A stretch of 64,000 bases of DNA from Prochlorococcus sp. AG-459-B06. GTDB taxonomy: Bacteria > Cyanobacteriota > Cyanobacteriia > PCC-6307 > Cyanobiaceae. A model generated the notes under the pieces. It made no database searches and was not told the origin of the DNA. It worked only from the letters and a program-made list of their open reading frames with translations. The stretch spans positions 1 through 64,000 of the forward strand of contig QCQY01000005.1 in assembly GCA_003209475.1 (NCBI GenBank). Reading direction: 5' to 3'. A program made the position numbers and the translations under genes. Shown here in pieces: positions 15,202-22,498 of the stretch; within the stretch, counting starts at the first letter, position 1; the number at the start of each line of letters is the position of its first letter.

Positions 15202-15642
15202 TTATTTATTTATGGTCGTAGACATTCCAACTACTGATACAACACCCACATGAAGTATAACCGGCTTCTTTCCAACATTTTTCACATAGTGGGCGCCTCC
15301 ATTATTACTTTCCACAAATGCATCGCCTGCTTTAAAGAAATTAATTTCTTCACCCCTAACGTGCTTTAATCTTCCGCTGGTGACATGAATCAACATTGGG
15401 GCAGGGTGCGTATGGATTGGGGTTTCTATCCCTGCTGGAATCTTCACTTTTAAAAGTCTTAATTCAGGCTTACCTTCTTGATAATTAAAGTTTTTGCCAC
15501 TTAATCCTTTTGAAGTTTGGATAAGGGGTATAACTTCAATCTTTTCTTCAGCAAGAGATGGGTATAGTAAAGCTAAAGTCCCAATAAAAAGGGAGCATAA
15601 TGGAATAAATTTTTTTAATTTCATTAGATATTTAAGTTTCAC
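15202..15642 (-). CDS. Exported cupin-domain protein
   Basis: 146 aa. A signal peptide (FIPLCSLFIGTLALLYPSLA, cleavage near residue 31) precedes a cupin beta-barrel: IPAGIETPIHTHPAPMLIHVTSGRLK gives the H-x-H...E/M motif 1 and GGAHYVKNVGKKPVILHVG motif 2 with a third His. Cupins of this size often bind a metal ion; substrate unknown. Likely periplasmic. M7 is an alternative start. Convergent with selO. Confidence 0.82.
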   Translation of the reverse strand: MKLKYLMKLKKFIPLCSLFIGTLALLYPSLAEEKIEVIPLIQTSKGLSGKNFNYQEGKPELRLLKVKIPAGIETPIHTHPAPMLIHVTSGRLKHVRGEEINFFKAGDAFVESNNGGAHYVKNVGKKPVILHVGVVSVVGMSTTINK

Positions 15643-15677
15643 TAATAATAGGTAGTTTGCAAAAATAATAAACTAAT

Positions 15678-15839
15678 TTATTTTTTATATAACTTTTCTA
15701 ATTGCTTTATTTCCTCTCTTAAATCCTTACCTCTCTTATTTAATTTATTATTCTTAATAACTATTGGGATAATCCACCAAGCTTGAAGACCTAAAAAGAT
15801 AAATACAAGAATCAATAATTCAAAAGTACCAGTCTGCAT
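15678..15839 (-). CDS. Small one-helix membrane protein
   Basis: 53 codons: MQTGTFELLILVFIFLGLQAWWIIPIVI then a basic helical tail (NNKLNKRGKDLREEIKQLEKLYKK) that could form a short coiled coil. ATG start. Typical picocyanobacterial microprotein; function unknown. Confidence 0.55.
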   Translation of the reverse strand: MQTGTFELLILVFIFLGLQAWWIIPIVIKNNKLNKRGKDLREEIKQLEKLYKK

Positions 15840-15912
15840 TTGATAAATAACCCTTCTTTGTTAGTAACACTATTCTAAAAGCTATTAAATATTGATGAGA
15901 TATTCAATATTT

Positions 15913-16131
15913 CTAGGCTGCTTCTAATTCAATATGAAGTTCAATACCTTTTGATATTATTGCTTCTTTAAAGTCAATCAGTTTGCCAATAATTTTTTGC
16001 TTCTCCTGTTTGGTTTTATAGACAACCCCTACAACCTCCTGTATCGCAAGTGTTACTTTTTGTAGCTTGATTTCTAAATCTTCCCTGTAATTCATAAGCT
16101 CAACTAAATTATCTTTTTTATTAAAAAACAA
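15913..16131 (-). CDS. Hypothetical coiled-coil protein
   Basis: 72 aa, helical: LVELMNYREDLEIKLQKVTLAIQEVVG followed by KTKQEKQKIIGKLIDFKEAI. Soluble, ATG start. Possibly a two-helix hairpin. No motif recognised. Faces away from the next gene, a divergent pair across 112 bp. Confidence 0.55.
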   Translation of the reverse strand: MFFNKKDNLVELMNYREDLEIKLQKVTLAIQEVVGVVYKTKQEKQKIIGKLIDFKEAIISKGIELHIELEAA

Positions 16132-16243
16132 AATTATTATTATTAAATTAGTACATTACACTAAAAGGATTGACAGCAAAACAAAAAGAATATAATTTAT
16201 AGTACAAATGTATTAATATTCAAATAGCCTATTAAGGTAAAGC

Positions 16244-16513
16244 ATGAAGCCTAATTACTCATTTGGTTGTAGCACTAGCAAGCCAAGCGGATGTCTACTT
16301 AATCCCGAAGGCAGCAGAATAATCTTTTTCGAAGAATGCAAAGATTCTCCTAAACCTAATTTAAAAATTCATACTCATCTTTTCTTCACAAATCACCTTG
16401 GAGAACCTGGAGGGTACAAATCCTCTGAGAAACTCAACATAGATTCAGCCTGGGAAAAGTGGCACGAACTTCATCAAAAAGGATGGACAGAAGTTGCTCA
16501 TAATTATGGATAA
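16244..16513 (+). CDS. Conserved-looking small hypothetical protein
   Basis: 89 aa, soluble. SFGCSTSKPSGCLLNPEGSRI at the start contains two Cys; the end SAWEKWHELHQKGWTEVAH resembles the AW..L...GW helix of DUF1651-type proteins. ATG after an AAGG purine tract. It immediately precedes the nitrite reductase gene on the same strand. Function unknown. Confidence 0.6.
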   Translation: MKPNYSFGCSTSKPSGCLLNPEGSRIIFFEECKDSPKPNLKIHTHLFFTNHLGEPGGYKSSEKLNIDSAWEKWHELHQKGWTEVAHNYG

Positions 16514-16676
16514 GGACTCTTACCAAGAAAAATCCGTTATGTTTTTATGAGCTTAAGAGTTTCCTAAAATATTGAATTCGGTGTCAAAAATAAATAATCA
16601 ATATTTATTGACATTTGTATATGGGGAAACATTAAATTGTCTAAAATCTCATAAGAATAAAAGAATTAAAATCAAT

Positions 16677-18200
16677 ATGCAATATTATTTAAATGATAAA
16701 AAATTAAATAAGATTGAAAAGCAAAAGGCGGAGAAAGATGGTCTGAAAATTTTTGAAGAGTTAGATGATTACGCTCTTAAAGGGTGGGAAGAGATGGATG
16801 AAGTAGATTTGCAAATGCGCTTGAAGTGGTATGGCCTTTTTTGGAGACCAAAAACTCCTGGAAGATTTATGATGAGGCTTAGAGTTCCCAATGGAATTTT
16901 AAACTCTAATCAGTTGAGAGTAATCGCTTCTATAGTTGCTAGATATGGAGAAGATGGTTCTGCAGATATAACAACTAGGCAAAATATTCAATTAAGGGGG
17001 GTTTTGATAAATGATCTACCAGATATCATTAAAAGACTTAGAGAGGTTGATATTACGTCCGTTCAGTCTGGAATGGATAATCCAAGAAATGTTACTGGCA
17101 ATCCACTAGCGGGAATTGATCCTGAAGAAATTATAGATACAAGAAAATATACTTCTGAATTAGAAAATTACTTAACAAATTCTGGTAATGGCAACCCCGA
17201 ATTCTCGAATTTACCGAGGAAGTGGAATACTGCAGTTGCAGGAGCAAAAGATAATTTTCTTCTACATAATGATCTTATCTTTCATCCTGTTTTAAAAAAT
17301 GGAATCTTAGGCTTTGGTGTCTGGGTAGGAGGAATATTGTCAGCAACTTTGAATGCTTATGCTCTACCTCTAGATGTCTGGGTAGAAGAAAAAGATATAT
17401 GCAAAATAACTGGAATTATTTGTTCCCTTTGGCGAGATAATGGAGATAGATTTCTAAGAAATAAAGGAAGATTTAGGTATTATTTAAACTCTATAGGTGT
17501 CGAAAAATTTAGAGAACTTGTAGAAGAAAAATTTGGAGCTTTGTCGAACGATCCAGGCTCAATTTTCAACTCAAAACAAAGAAGTTTATTTGGGATTAAT
17601 AAACAAAAACAAAGCAATCTTTACTTTGCTGGATTACATATTCCTGTAGGAAGATTATTTGTAGAAGACATACAAGAAATTGCAAGACTAAGTGAAAAAT
17701 ATGGACAAAGTGAAGTAAGGCTAACCGAAGATCAAAATCTAATTATTGTTGGCCTAAAAGATAATATTTTAGAAGAATTTGGTGATGAAGAAATTATTAA
17801 TAAATTCAAATTAAATCCATCCCATTTTTCAGCTAGTACCGTTTCATGCACAGGGAGTAGTTATTGTAGCTTTGCTCTTGCAAATACCAAAGATATAGCA
17901 AGGAATATTTCTGAAAAATTAGATCGAGAACTTGAATTATCAGAAGAGGTTAAAATCCATTGGACAGGTTGTCCAAATAATTGTGGACAAGCTCATATGG
18001 GTGGTATTGGCATGACCGGTACAAAGGTAAAAAAAGAGGGAGGTGGAACTGAGGATGGATATAATGTCAGTATTGGAGGGAGGCAAGATCACCTGCAAAC
18101 CTTAGGCGAAACCGAATTTAAAAAAGTTAGTAAACATGAAATTTATAATTTAATCAAAGAAATTTTAATCAACAAGTTTAATGCAAAGTTAAAAACCTAA
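16677..18200 (+). CDS. nirA: Ferredoxin-nitrite reductase
   Basis: 507 aa from the ATG at 16677; the track's TTG start adds 35 residues absent from cyanobacterial NirA. It reduces nitrite to ammonium with six electrons from ferredoxin. The siroheme/4Fe-4S ligands are C-x5-C (SCTGSSYC, about residue 391) and C-x3-C (GCPNNC, about 431). Two nitrite/sulphite-reductase ferredoxin-like half domains lie at about 50-115 and 320-390 (PGRFMMRLRVPNG; HIPVGRLFVEDI). It heads a nitrate-assimilation module. A TTGACA box at 16608 with TTAAAT 18 bp later is a possible promoter. I found no perfect NtcA site directly upstream. Confidence 0.96.
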   Translation: MQYYLNDKKLNKIEKQKAEKDGLKIFEELDDYALKGWEEMDEVDLQMRLKWYGLFWRPKTPGRFMMRLRVPNGILNSNQLRVIASIVARYGEDGSADITTRQNIQLRGVLINDLPDIIKRLREVDITSVQSGMDNPRNVTGNPLAGIDPEEIIDTRKYTSELENYLTNSGNGNPEFSNLPRKWNTAVAGAKDNFLLHNDLIFHPVLKNGILGFGVWVGGILSATLNAYALPLDVWVEEKDICKITGIICSLWRDNGDRFLRNKGRFRYYLNSIGVEKFRELVEEKFGALSNDPGSIFNSKQRSLFGINKQKQSNLYFAGLHIPVGRLFVEDIQEIARLSEKYGQSEVRLTEDQNLIIVGLKDNILEEFGDEEIINKFKLNPSHFSASTVSCTGSSYCSFALANTKDIARNISEKLDRELELSEEVKIHWTGCPNNCGQAHMGGIGMTGTKVKKEGGGTEDGYNVSIGGRQDHLQTLGETEFKKVSKHEIYNLIKEILINKFNAKLKT

Positions 18201-18209
18201 AATATATTA

Positions 18210-18938
18210 ATGAGCAAAAGTGAATCTGAAATATTAGAAGTTTTAAATGGATTAGGTTCAAAAAAATTAGATCTTGATATTCTTTTTTCCTACTACTCAT
18301 TGGAATTATCTTTTGAGATTCGTAAAGTTATTGCTGAAAAGATAGGTATGCATGAAAGGAAAGGATATTTTTTACTTGAAAAGATGATAAAAAAATTTGG
18401 CCTTAAAGTTGAATTTATTGAGGCCCTTAAATTAACAAATGAAAAAAATGCAAAAGTTCTTTTACTAAAAAATCTTTATCAAAATAGGAAGTTAAATATT
18501 CATATACTTAATGCTTTAGAGCCCTGGGGAGGAGAAATCGAACTTAAATTAATTAGAGAAATATTCGATATTTGCGAAACAGATTTTTGGATTGCAGGCC
18601 TTAATATTCTCCATTTCAAAGCTCATCAATTAACTGATGAAAAATTATTATATTTTATTGATCAAATAAAAATTTACGATAATTTCAAAATCAACTACAA
18701 GATAATCTCTATCTTAAAAAGAAGAGAAAGCGAAATAGTTTGTAAATTGCTCTATAAATATTCTTTAAATAAAGAATTAGAAATCGCTAAATATGCAATA
18801 TTTTCTTTAGGGAGTATTTGGAATGATAATAGTTTTGAACAATTATCAAAATTAGAAAATCAAATAAAAGATCCTTCTCTACTTAAATACATAAAAAATC
18901 AAAAAGTAATCTCAAATCAATTTCTACTAAATAAATAA
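18210..18938 (+). CDS. HEAT-repeat-like protein coupled to nirA
   Basis: 242 aa, nearly all helical and soluble. It starts 9 bp after nirA and is surely co-transcribed. Repeating units such as LSFEIRKVIAEKIGMHERKGYFLLEKMI and EIAKYAIFSLGSIWNDNSFEQL resemble HEAT/PBS-lyase-type repeats used in protein interaction. Marine cyanobacteria carry an uncharacterised gene (called nirX or nirB-like in some strains) beside nirA; equivalence is likely from position but I cannot confirm it. A role in NirA maturation or stability is inference. Confidence 0.7.
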   Translation: MSKSESEILEVLNGLGSKKLDLDILFSYYSLELSFEIRKVIAEKIGMHERKGYFLLEKMIKKFGLKVEFIEALKLTNEKNAKVLLLKNLYQNRKLNIHILNALEPWGGEIELKLIREIFDICETDFWIAGLNILHFKAHQLTDEKLLYFIDQIKIYDNFKINYKIISILKRRESEIVCKLLYKYSLNKELEIAKYAIFSLGSIWNDNSFEQLSKLENQIKDPSLLKYIKNQKVISNQFLLNK

Positions 18939-18947
18939 ACTAGAGAA

Positions 18948-19442
18948 TTATTTTTTTAACTTATCAATTAGATTTATTAAATTACAAGGTTTTGTATTTT
19001 CATTAAGTTGACAAGAAATTATATCTTGCCAACCTGTCATCACAGCATCCTTAGATCCAGGCAAAACGAATAAAAACTTACCATTTGCAGACCCCGCAAT
19101 ACACCTACTTTGTAAAGTACTTGTTCCTATCTTTTTAAATGATAAAAATCTAAAAGTTTCCCCAAAACCATCAATCTCTTTATCTAATAAAGGTCTAACA
19201 GCTTCAGGAGTAACGTCCCTAGCTGTAATTCCTGTACCACCTGTTGTAATAATCACATCAATATTTGGATCTGAGATCCAATCGCTTATATATTTTCTAA
19301 TTAAATAAATATCATCTTTGCAAATTATCTTATTAAAGATATTGTGTCCTGATTTCTCAGCCTCTTGAAGTAGATAATTTCCACTCTCATCATTTTTTGT
19401 GTTACGAGTATCAGAAACAGTAAGCAAAGCTATAGAAACCAC
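18948..19442 (-). CDS. moaB: Molybdenum cofactor biosynthesis protein MoaB/MogA type
   Basis: 164 aa starting from a GTG. IALLTVSDTRNTKNDESGNYL at the N-terminus and DVIITTGGTGITARDVTPEAVRPL near residues 77-100 are the MoaB/MogA molybdopterin-binding signatures; GSKDAVMTGW follows. The enzyme adenylylates molybdopterin before molybdate insertion by MoeA. Convergent with the HEAT-like gene and divergent from moaD. Length normal. Confidence 0.93.
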   Translation of the reverse strand: MVSIALLTVSDTRNTKNDESGNYLLQEAEKSGHNIFNKIICKDDIYLIRKYISDWISDPNIDVIITTGGTGITARDVTPEAVRPLLDKEIDGFGETFRFLSFKKIGTSTLQSRCIAGSANGKFLFVLPGSKDAVMTGWQDIISCQLNENTKPCNLINLIDKLKK

Positions 19443-19477
19443 TTAAAATTAAACCATTAGTTACTAGATCACTATAG

Positions 19478-19729
19478 ATGGAAAGTGAAAAATCTAACAA
19501 AATTAAGGTGGTTTTATTATCTAGTATCGCTGAAGATCTAGGATGGAATGAAAAATTTCTTACAATTGAAAGCTCTCAAATGAAGGTTTTTTCTGTATGG
19601 AAATTAATTAATTCTAATTTACCTCAAGATAATATTATCGTTTCTATTAATCAAGAAATTACAGATATGGATGCGAAGATTAATCCAGATGATGAGGTGG
19701 CATTTATGCCAATGTTTACCGGTGGATAA
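19478..19729 (+). CDS. moaD: Molybdopterin synthase small subunit
   Basis: 83 aa, ubiquitin-like fold ending in the essential Gly-Gly (FMPMFTGG) that carries the thiocarboxylate sulphur. NLPQDNIIVSINQEITDMDAKINPDDEVAF matches the MoaD C-terminal half. It donates sulphur to cyclic pyranopterin in a complex with MoaE, whose gene overlaps its stop. Activation would need MoeB, not encoded in this window. Confidence 0.92.
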   Translation: MESEKSNKIKVVLLSSIAEDLGWNEKFLTIESSQMKVFSVWKLINSNLPQDNIIVSINQEITDMDAKINPDDEVAFMPMFTGG

Positions 19730-20174
19730 TTTAAAAATACAATTTAAAATCCTAGAAGAAACTTTTAATCCTTATAAAGAATTCGAACTTTGGGAGAAGG
19801 TCAATAAGAATTCAGCAAACTCACTTTTTATTGGAAGAGTAAGGCCTTTTGATCAATTTGGAAATGTTTTAAAGAAACTAGAAATTGTTCATTATAAAGG
19901 TATGACTGAAAATTATATTAAAAGATATTTAATGAAAATTTCTGAAAAACAGGATGATTTATGTATTTTTCTCTTACACAGGATAGGTTTCATTTACCCT
20001 AACGAACCTATTATTTTAATAGCAGTAAGTGCAAATCATAGAGGCATTGCAAATAAATATCTCCAAGAAATACTTGAATTTACAAAATACAAAGTTCCTT
20101 TTTGGAAAAAAGAATGGACTTTCCAAGGATCCTCATGGGTAAAAAAGAATACTAAATTAGGCTTTGAATTATAA
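19722..20174 (+). CDS. moaE: Molybdopterin synthase large subunit
   Basis: 150 aa from a GTG at 19722 inside the last codons of moaD (GGTGGATAA), an 8-nt overlap suggesting coupled translation. The track's ATG at 19671 would add 17 residues lying wholly within moaD and unlike MoaE. Marks: LFIGRVRPFDQFGNVLKKLEIVHYKGM, HRIGFIYPNEPIILIAVSANHRG and KYKVPFWKKEW with the catalytic Lys residues. The 3' end overlaps the convergent moeA by 6 bp. Confidence 0.93.
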   Translation: MDNLKIQFKILEETFNPYKEFELWEKVNKNSANSLFIGRVRPFDQFGNVLKKLEIVHYKGMTENYIKRYLMKISEKQDDLCIFLLHRIGFIYPNEPIILIAVSANHRGIANKYLQEILEFTKYKVPFWKKEWTFQGSSWVKKNTKLGFEL

Positions 20175-21428
20175 AAAATTATTTTTTAAAAGTTGTGCCC
20201 ATAATAAATTTCCTTTTTGACAAAAATCAATTTCAGAAGGTATTTCTATTAATAAATCTGAATTAGATATTGAACTAATCTTTGATGAGGATTGTTCTTC
20301 AGAAATATCTGCAATTAATTCACCTTCTTCATTAACGATAAGTTTTCCTCTAAGCAATTCAGGTCTCCCTTTTCTTCTTTTTAAATCAGAATTCAGCTTA
20401 ACCTTAAGCCTAAGAGGGAATTCAATATTAGTAATTCCTTCAAGTTTCTGAAGTGCGGGCCAAACAAGTTGGATAAAAGTAATAGCTGCTGAAACGGGAT
20501 TCCCAGGTAATCCAAAATAAGGAATTTTTTTGTTTATCAATCCAAAAGCAAAGGGTTTTCCTGGCTTTAAAAATAGTTTCCAAAATTTAATCTCTCCTAT
20601 CTCGTTAATAATATCTTTTAAAAAATCTTTTTTACCCACTGATATCCCACCAACTGAAATAACCACATCATTAAATTCAGAAATATTTCTAAGAGAATTT
20701 TTTATATTTTGATAATTATCTTTTTCTATATGAATTTCATTAATTTCAAATCCAAGATTTTTTGCAATTGATTTTATCAAAATACTATTACTTTCCCATA
20801 TTTCTCCTTTCTTTCTTGCAGTCCCTGATTTGATAAGTTCATCTCCAGTAATAAGTAAACCTAATTTAGAAATTTTACTAACTTTTATAGTTTTTATCCC
20901 ACAACTTGCTAATTTACTTAAAATCCCAGGTGTAATCTTTACCCCCTTCTTGATTAATATTTCACCTTTAAATACTTGATCATTTTTTTCTCTAATCCAA
21001 GAGTTATTAGATGATGTTTCTTTTTTAATATACTCATTTCCTTTTAAAAATTCTAAAGAAACTTGTTCTTGAGGTATCACAGAAAAACAATTATCTGGCA
21101 CAAATGAACCTGTGCTAATAGTCACAGCTTCACCTTTTTTAAGAAGATCATTAAATGGCTTTCCTGGAAAAGACTCTCCGACAATTTTCCATTTATTCCC
21201 TTTAGTTGATTCTCCTAACGCATATCCATCCATAACTGATGATCTATAACCTGGCATATCTTCCTCAGATAAGATTTCCTCCATAGAAACTTTTCCAAGT
21301 GCTTTGTCTAAATTGATCTCTTCCTTATGTAAAATTTCATTATTCACTATTAAAGTATCCATCTCTTCCAAGATTTTTTTAATAGCATCATTTAAATAAA
21401 GACCCTGATTATTGATATCAATTCCCAT
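20169..21428 (-). CDS. moeA: Molybdopterin molybdenumtransferase
   Basis: 419 aa. MPGYRSSVMDGYAL near residue 58-71 and LLITGDELIKSG, FNDVVISVGGISVGKKDFLK and PYFGLPGNPVSAAITF are the MoeA signatures (catalytic Asp in MDGYA). It inserts molybdate into adenylylated molybdopterin. moaC lies 12 bp upstream on the same strand, so moaC-moeA form an operon. The 3' end runs into moaE. Confidence 0.95.
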   Translation of the reverse strand: MGIDINNQGLYLNDAIKKILEEMDTLIVNNEILHKEEINLDKALGKVSMEEILSEEDMPGYRSSVMDGYALGESTKGNKWKIVGESFPGKPFNDLLKKGEAVTISTGSFVPDNCFSVIPQEQVSLEFLKGNEYIKKETSSNNSWIREKNDQVFKGEILIKKGVKITPGILSKLASCGIKTIKVSKISKLGLLITGDELIKSGTARKKGEIWESNSILIKSIAKNLGFEINEIHIEKDNYQNIKNSLRNISEFNDVVISVGGISVGKKDFLKDIINEIGEIKFWKLFLKPGKPFAFGLINKKIPYFGLPGNPVSAAITFIQLVWPALQKLEGITNIEFPLRLKVKLNSDLKRRKGRPELLRGKLIVNEEGELIADISEEQSSSKISSISNSDLLIEIPSEIDFCQKGNLLWAQLLKNNFL

Positions 21429-21440
21429 TATTGTAAGTAC

Positions 21441-21920
21441 TTAACTTCTTTTTAATATTCCATTTTTACCACCTTTTTTTTCTAAAAGGCGAATATTATC
21501 AATAGTCATAAAAGGATCTAAAGCTTTGAGCATGTCATATAGAGTGAGAAGGCCAATTGAAACTGATGTAAGAGCCTCCATCTCAACACCTGTTTTAGAA
21601 TGAGATTTGCAAAAAGCAATAATTTTAATAGCTTTCATTGATTCACAAATTTCAAAATCAATTGTGATTTTATTCAATGATAAATTATGACAGAGAGGAA
21701 TAAGTTCTGAGGTTTTTTTTGCACCATTTATTGCAGAAAATCTAGCCGCTGCAAAAATATCACCTTTTTTAATTTTTTTATTTTTTATTTTTTCTAATAT
21801 TTCTTTGTTTAAATTAATATATCCTTCTGCTAAAGCCTCTCTTTTAGTTTCTACTTTATCTGAAATATCAACTATGTTCATTTCTCCCCTTTCATTAATA
21901 TGAGTTAAAGATTTATCCAT
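21441..21920 (-). CDS. moaC: Cyclic pyranopterin monophosphate synthase
   Basis: 159 aa. Typical MoaC features: TKREALAEGYINL, GDIFAAARFSAINGAKKTSELIPLCHNL, and SKTGVEMEALTSVSIGLLTLYDMLKALD with the catalytic Lys further on (LLEKKGGKNG). It works after MoaA to make cPMP. First gene of the moaC-moeA pair, divergent from narM across 107 bp. Confidence 0.96.
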   Translation of the reverse strand: MDKSLTHINERGEMNIVDISDKVETKREALAEGYINLNKEILEKIKNKKIKKGDIFAAARFSAINGAKKTSELIPLCHNLSLNKITIDFEICESMKAIKIIAFCKSHSKTGVEMEALTSVSIGLLTLYDMLKALDPFMTIDNIRLLEKKGGKNGILKRS

Positions 21921-21934
21921 TTCTATTTAGCAAT

Positions 21935-21978
21935 TTATTCAATAATACAAAAAATAAAATTTTTAATAAAGCTAATAT
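21935..21978 (+). promoter_or_regulatory. Candidate NtcA-type promoter for narM
   Basis: TTA-N8-TAC at 21935-21948 differs from GTA-N8-TAC by one base. It is followed after 24 nt by TAATAT (21973-21978), the spacing and TA-N3-T form of NtcA-activated promoters. It points toward narM. The mismatch in the first half-site keeps confidence low. Confidence 0.35.
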
Positions 21979-22027
21979 CAATTTTTTATACTTAGCATTA
22001 ATTTATTAATAAAATATCAATTTAATT

Positions 22028-22489
22028 TTGGTTAACTGTCAATCAAATCATTATTTTAATTTCGAGGATGATTTTATTAAAGACTTAAGATGCATTCCTT
22101 TATGTGTAAGAAGGAAACTTGATTTAATTGGAATAAAATTAAAACTTACTCATTGGCAAGATTTTAATTTAATTGAAAAAAATAAAATAGTAGATTGGCC
22201 AGATTCAAAAAACGATCTCATTGATTTAAAAACTTTTTTAAAAGAAATTACATCTAATTCAAAATATGGAGAAGCAAAAGAAATAGAAATTTCAATTAAT
22301 CAACCTTGGCAAAATAAAAATAAAGTTCCTGACCAAGTTTTAAAATCGGCACTAGTAAGGGGAATTAATATTTCAGTTGAAAAATGGAGAAATTTAAACG
22401 AATTAGATAGATTTGCTTTTTGCAAATTAGTTAGACCAAGTCATGAACACAACAATTTGGATAGAGCATTTGATGAGATTCTGAAATGA
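22028..22489 (+). CDS. narM: Nitrate reductase-associated protein NarM
   Basis: 153 aa, TTG start at 22028. The opening FNFEDDFIKDLRCIPLCVRRKLDLIGIKLKLTHW is the hallmark of the NarM family, which cyanobacteria need for active nitrate reductase. WQNKNKVPDQVL and the LDRFAFCKLVRPSHEH segment are also conserved. It probably helps cofactor insertion or enzyme maturation. Convergent with narB, 9 bp between the stops. Confidence 0.92.
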   Translation: MVNCQSNHYFNFEDDFIKDLRCIPLCVRRKLDLIGIKLKLTHWQDFNLIEKNKIVDWPDSKNDLIDLKTFLKEITSNSKYGEAKEIEISINQPWQNKNKVPDQVLKSALVRGINISVEKWRNLNELDRFAFCKLVRPSHEHNNLDRAFDEILK

Positions 22490-22498
22490 GATTATTGC

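Noticed and set aside
16516-16560. ACTCTTA/TAAGAGT inverted repeat before nirA as a terminator
   Set aside because: 31-nt loop and no T-run after the second arm.
16617-16630. GTA-TATGGGGA-AAC before nirA as an NtcA site
   Set aside because: Second half-site is AAC rather than TAC and no TA-N3-T box lies 20-24 nt on.
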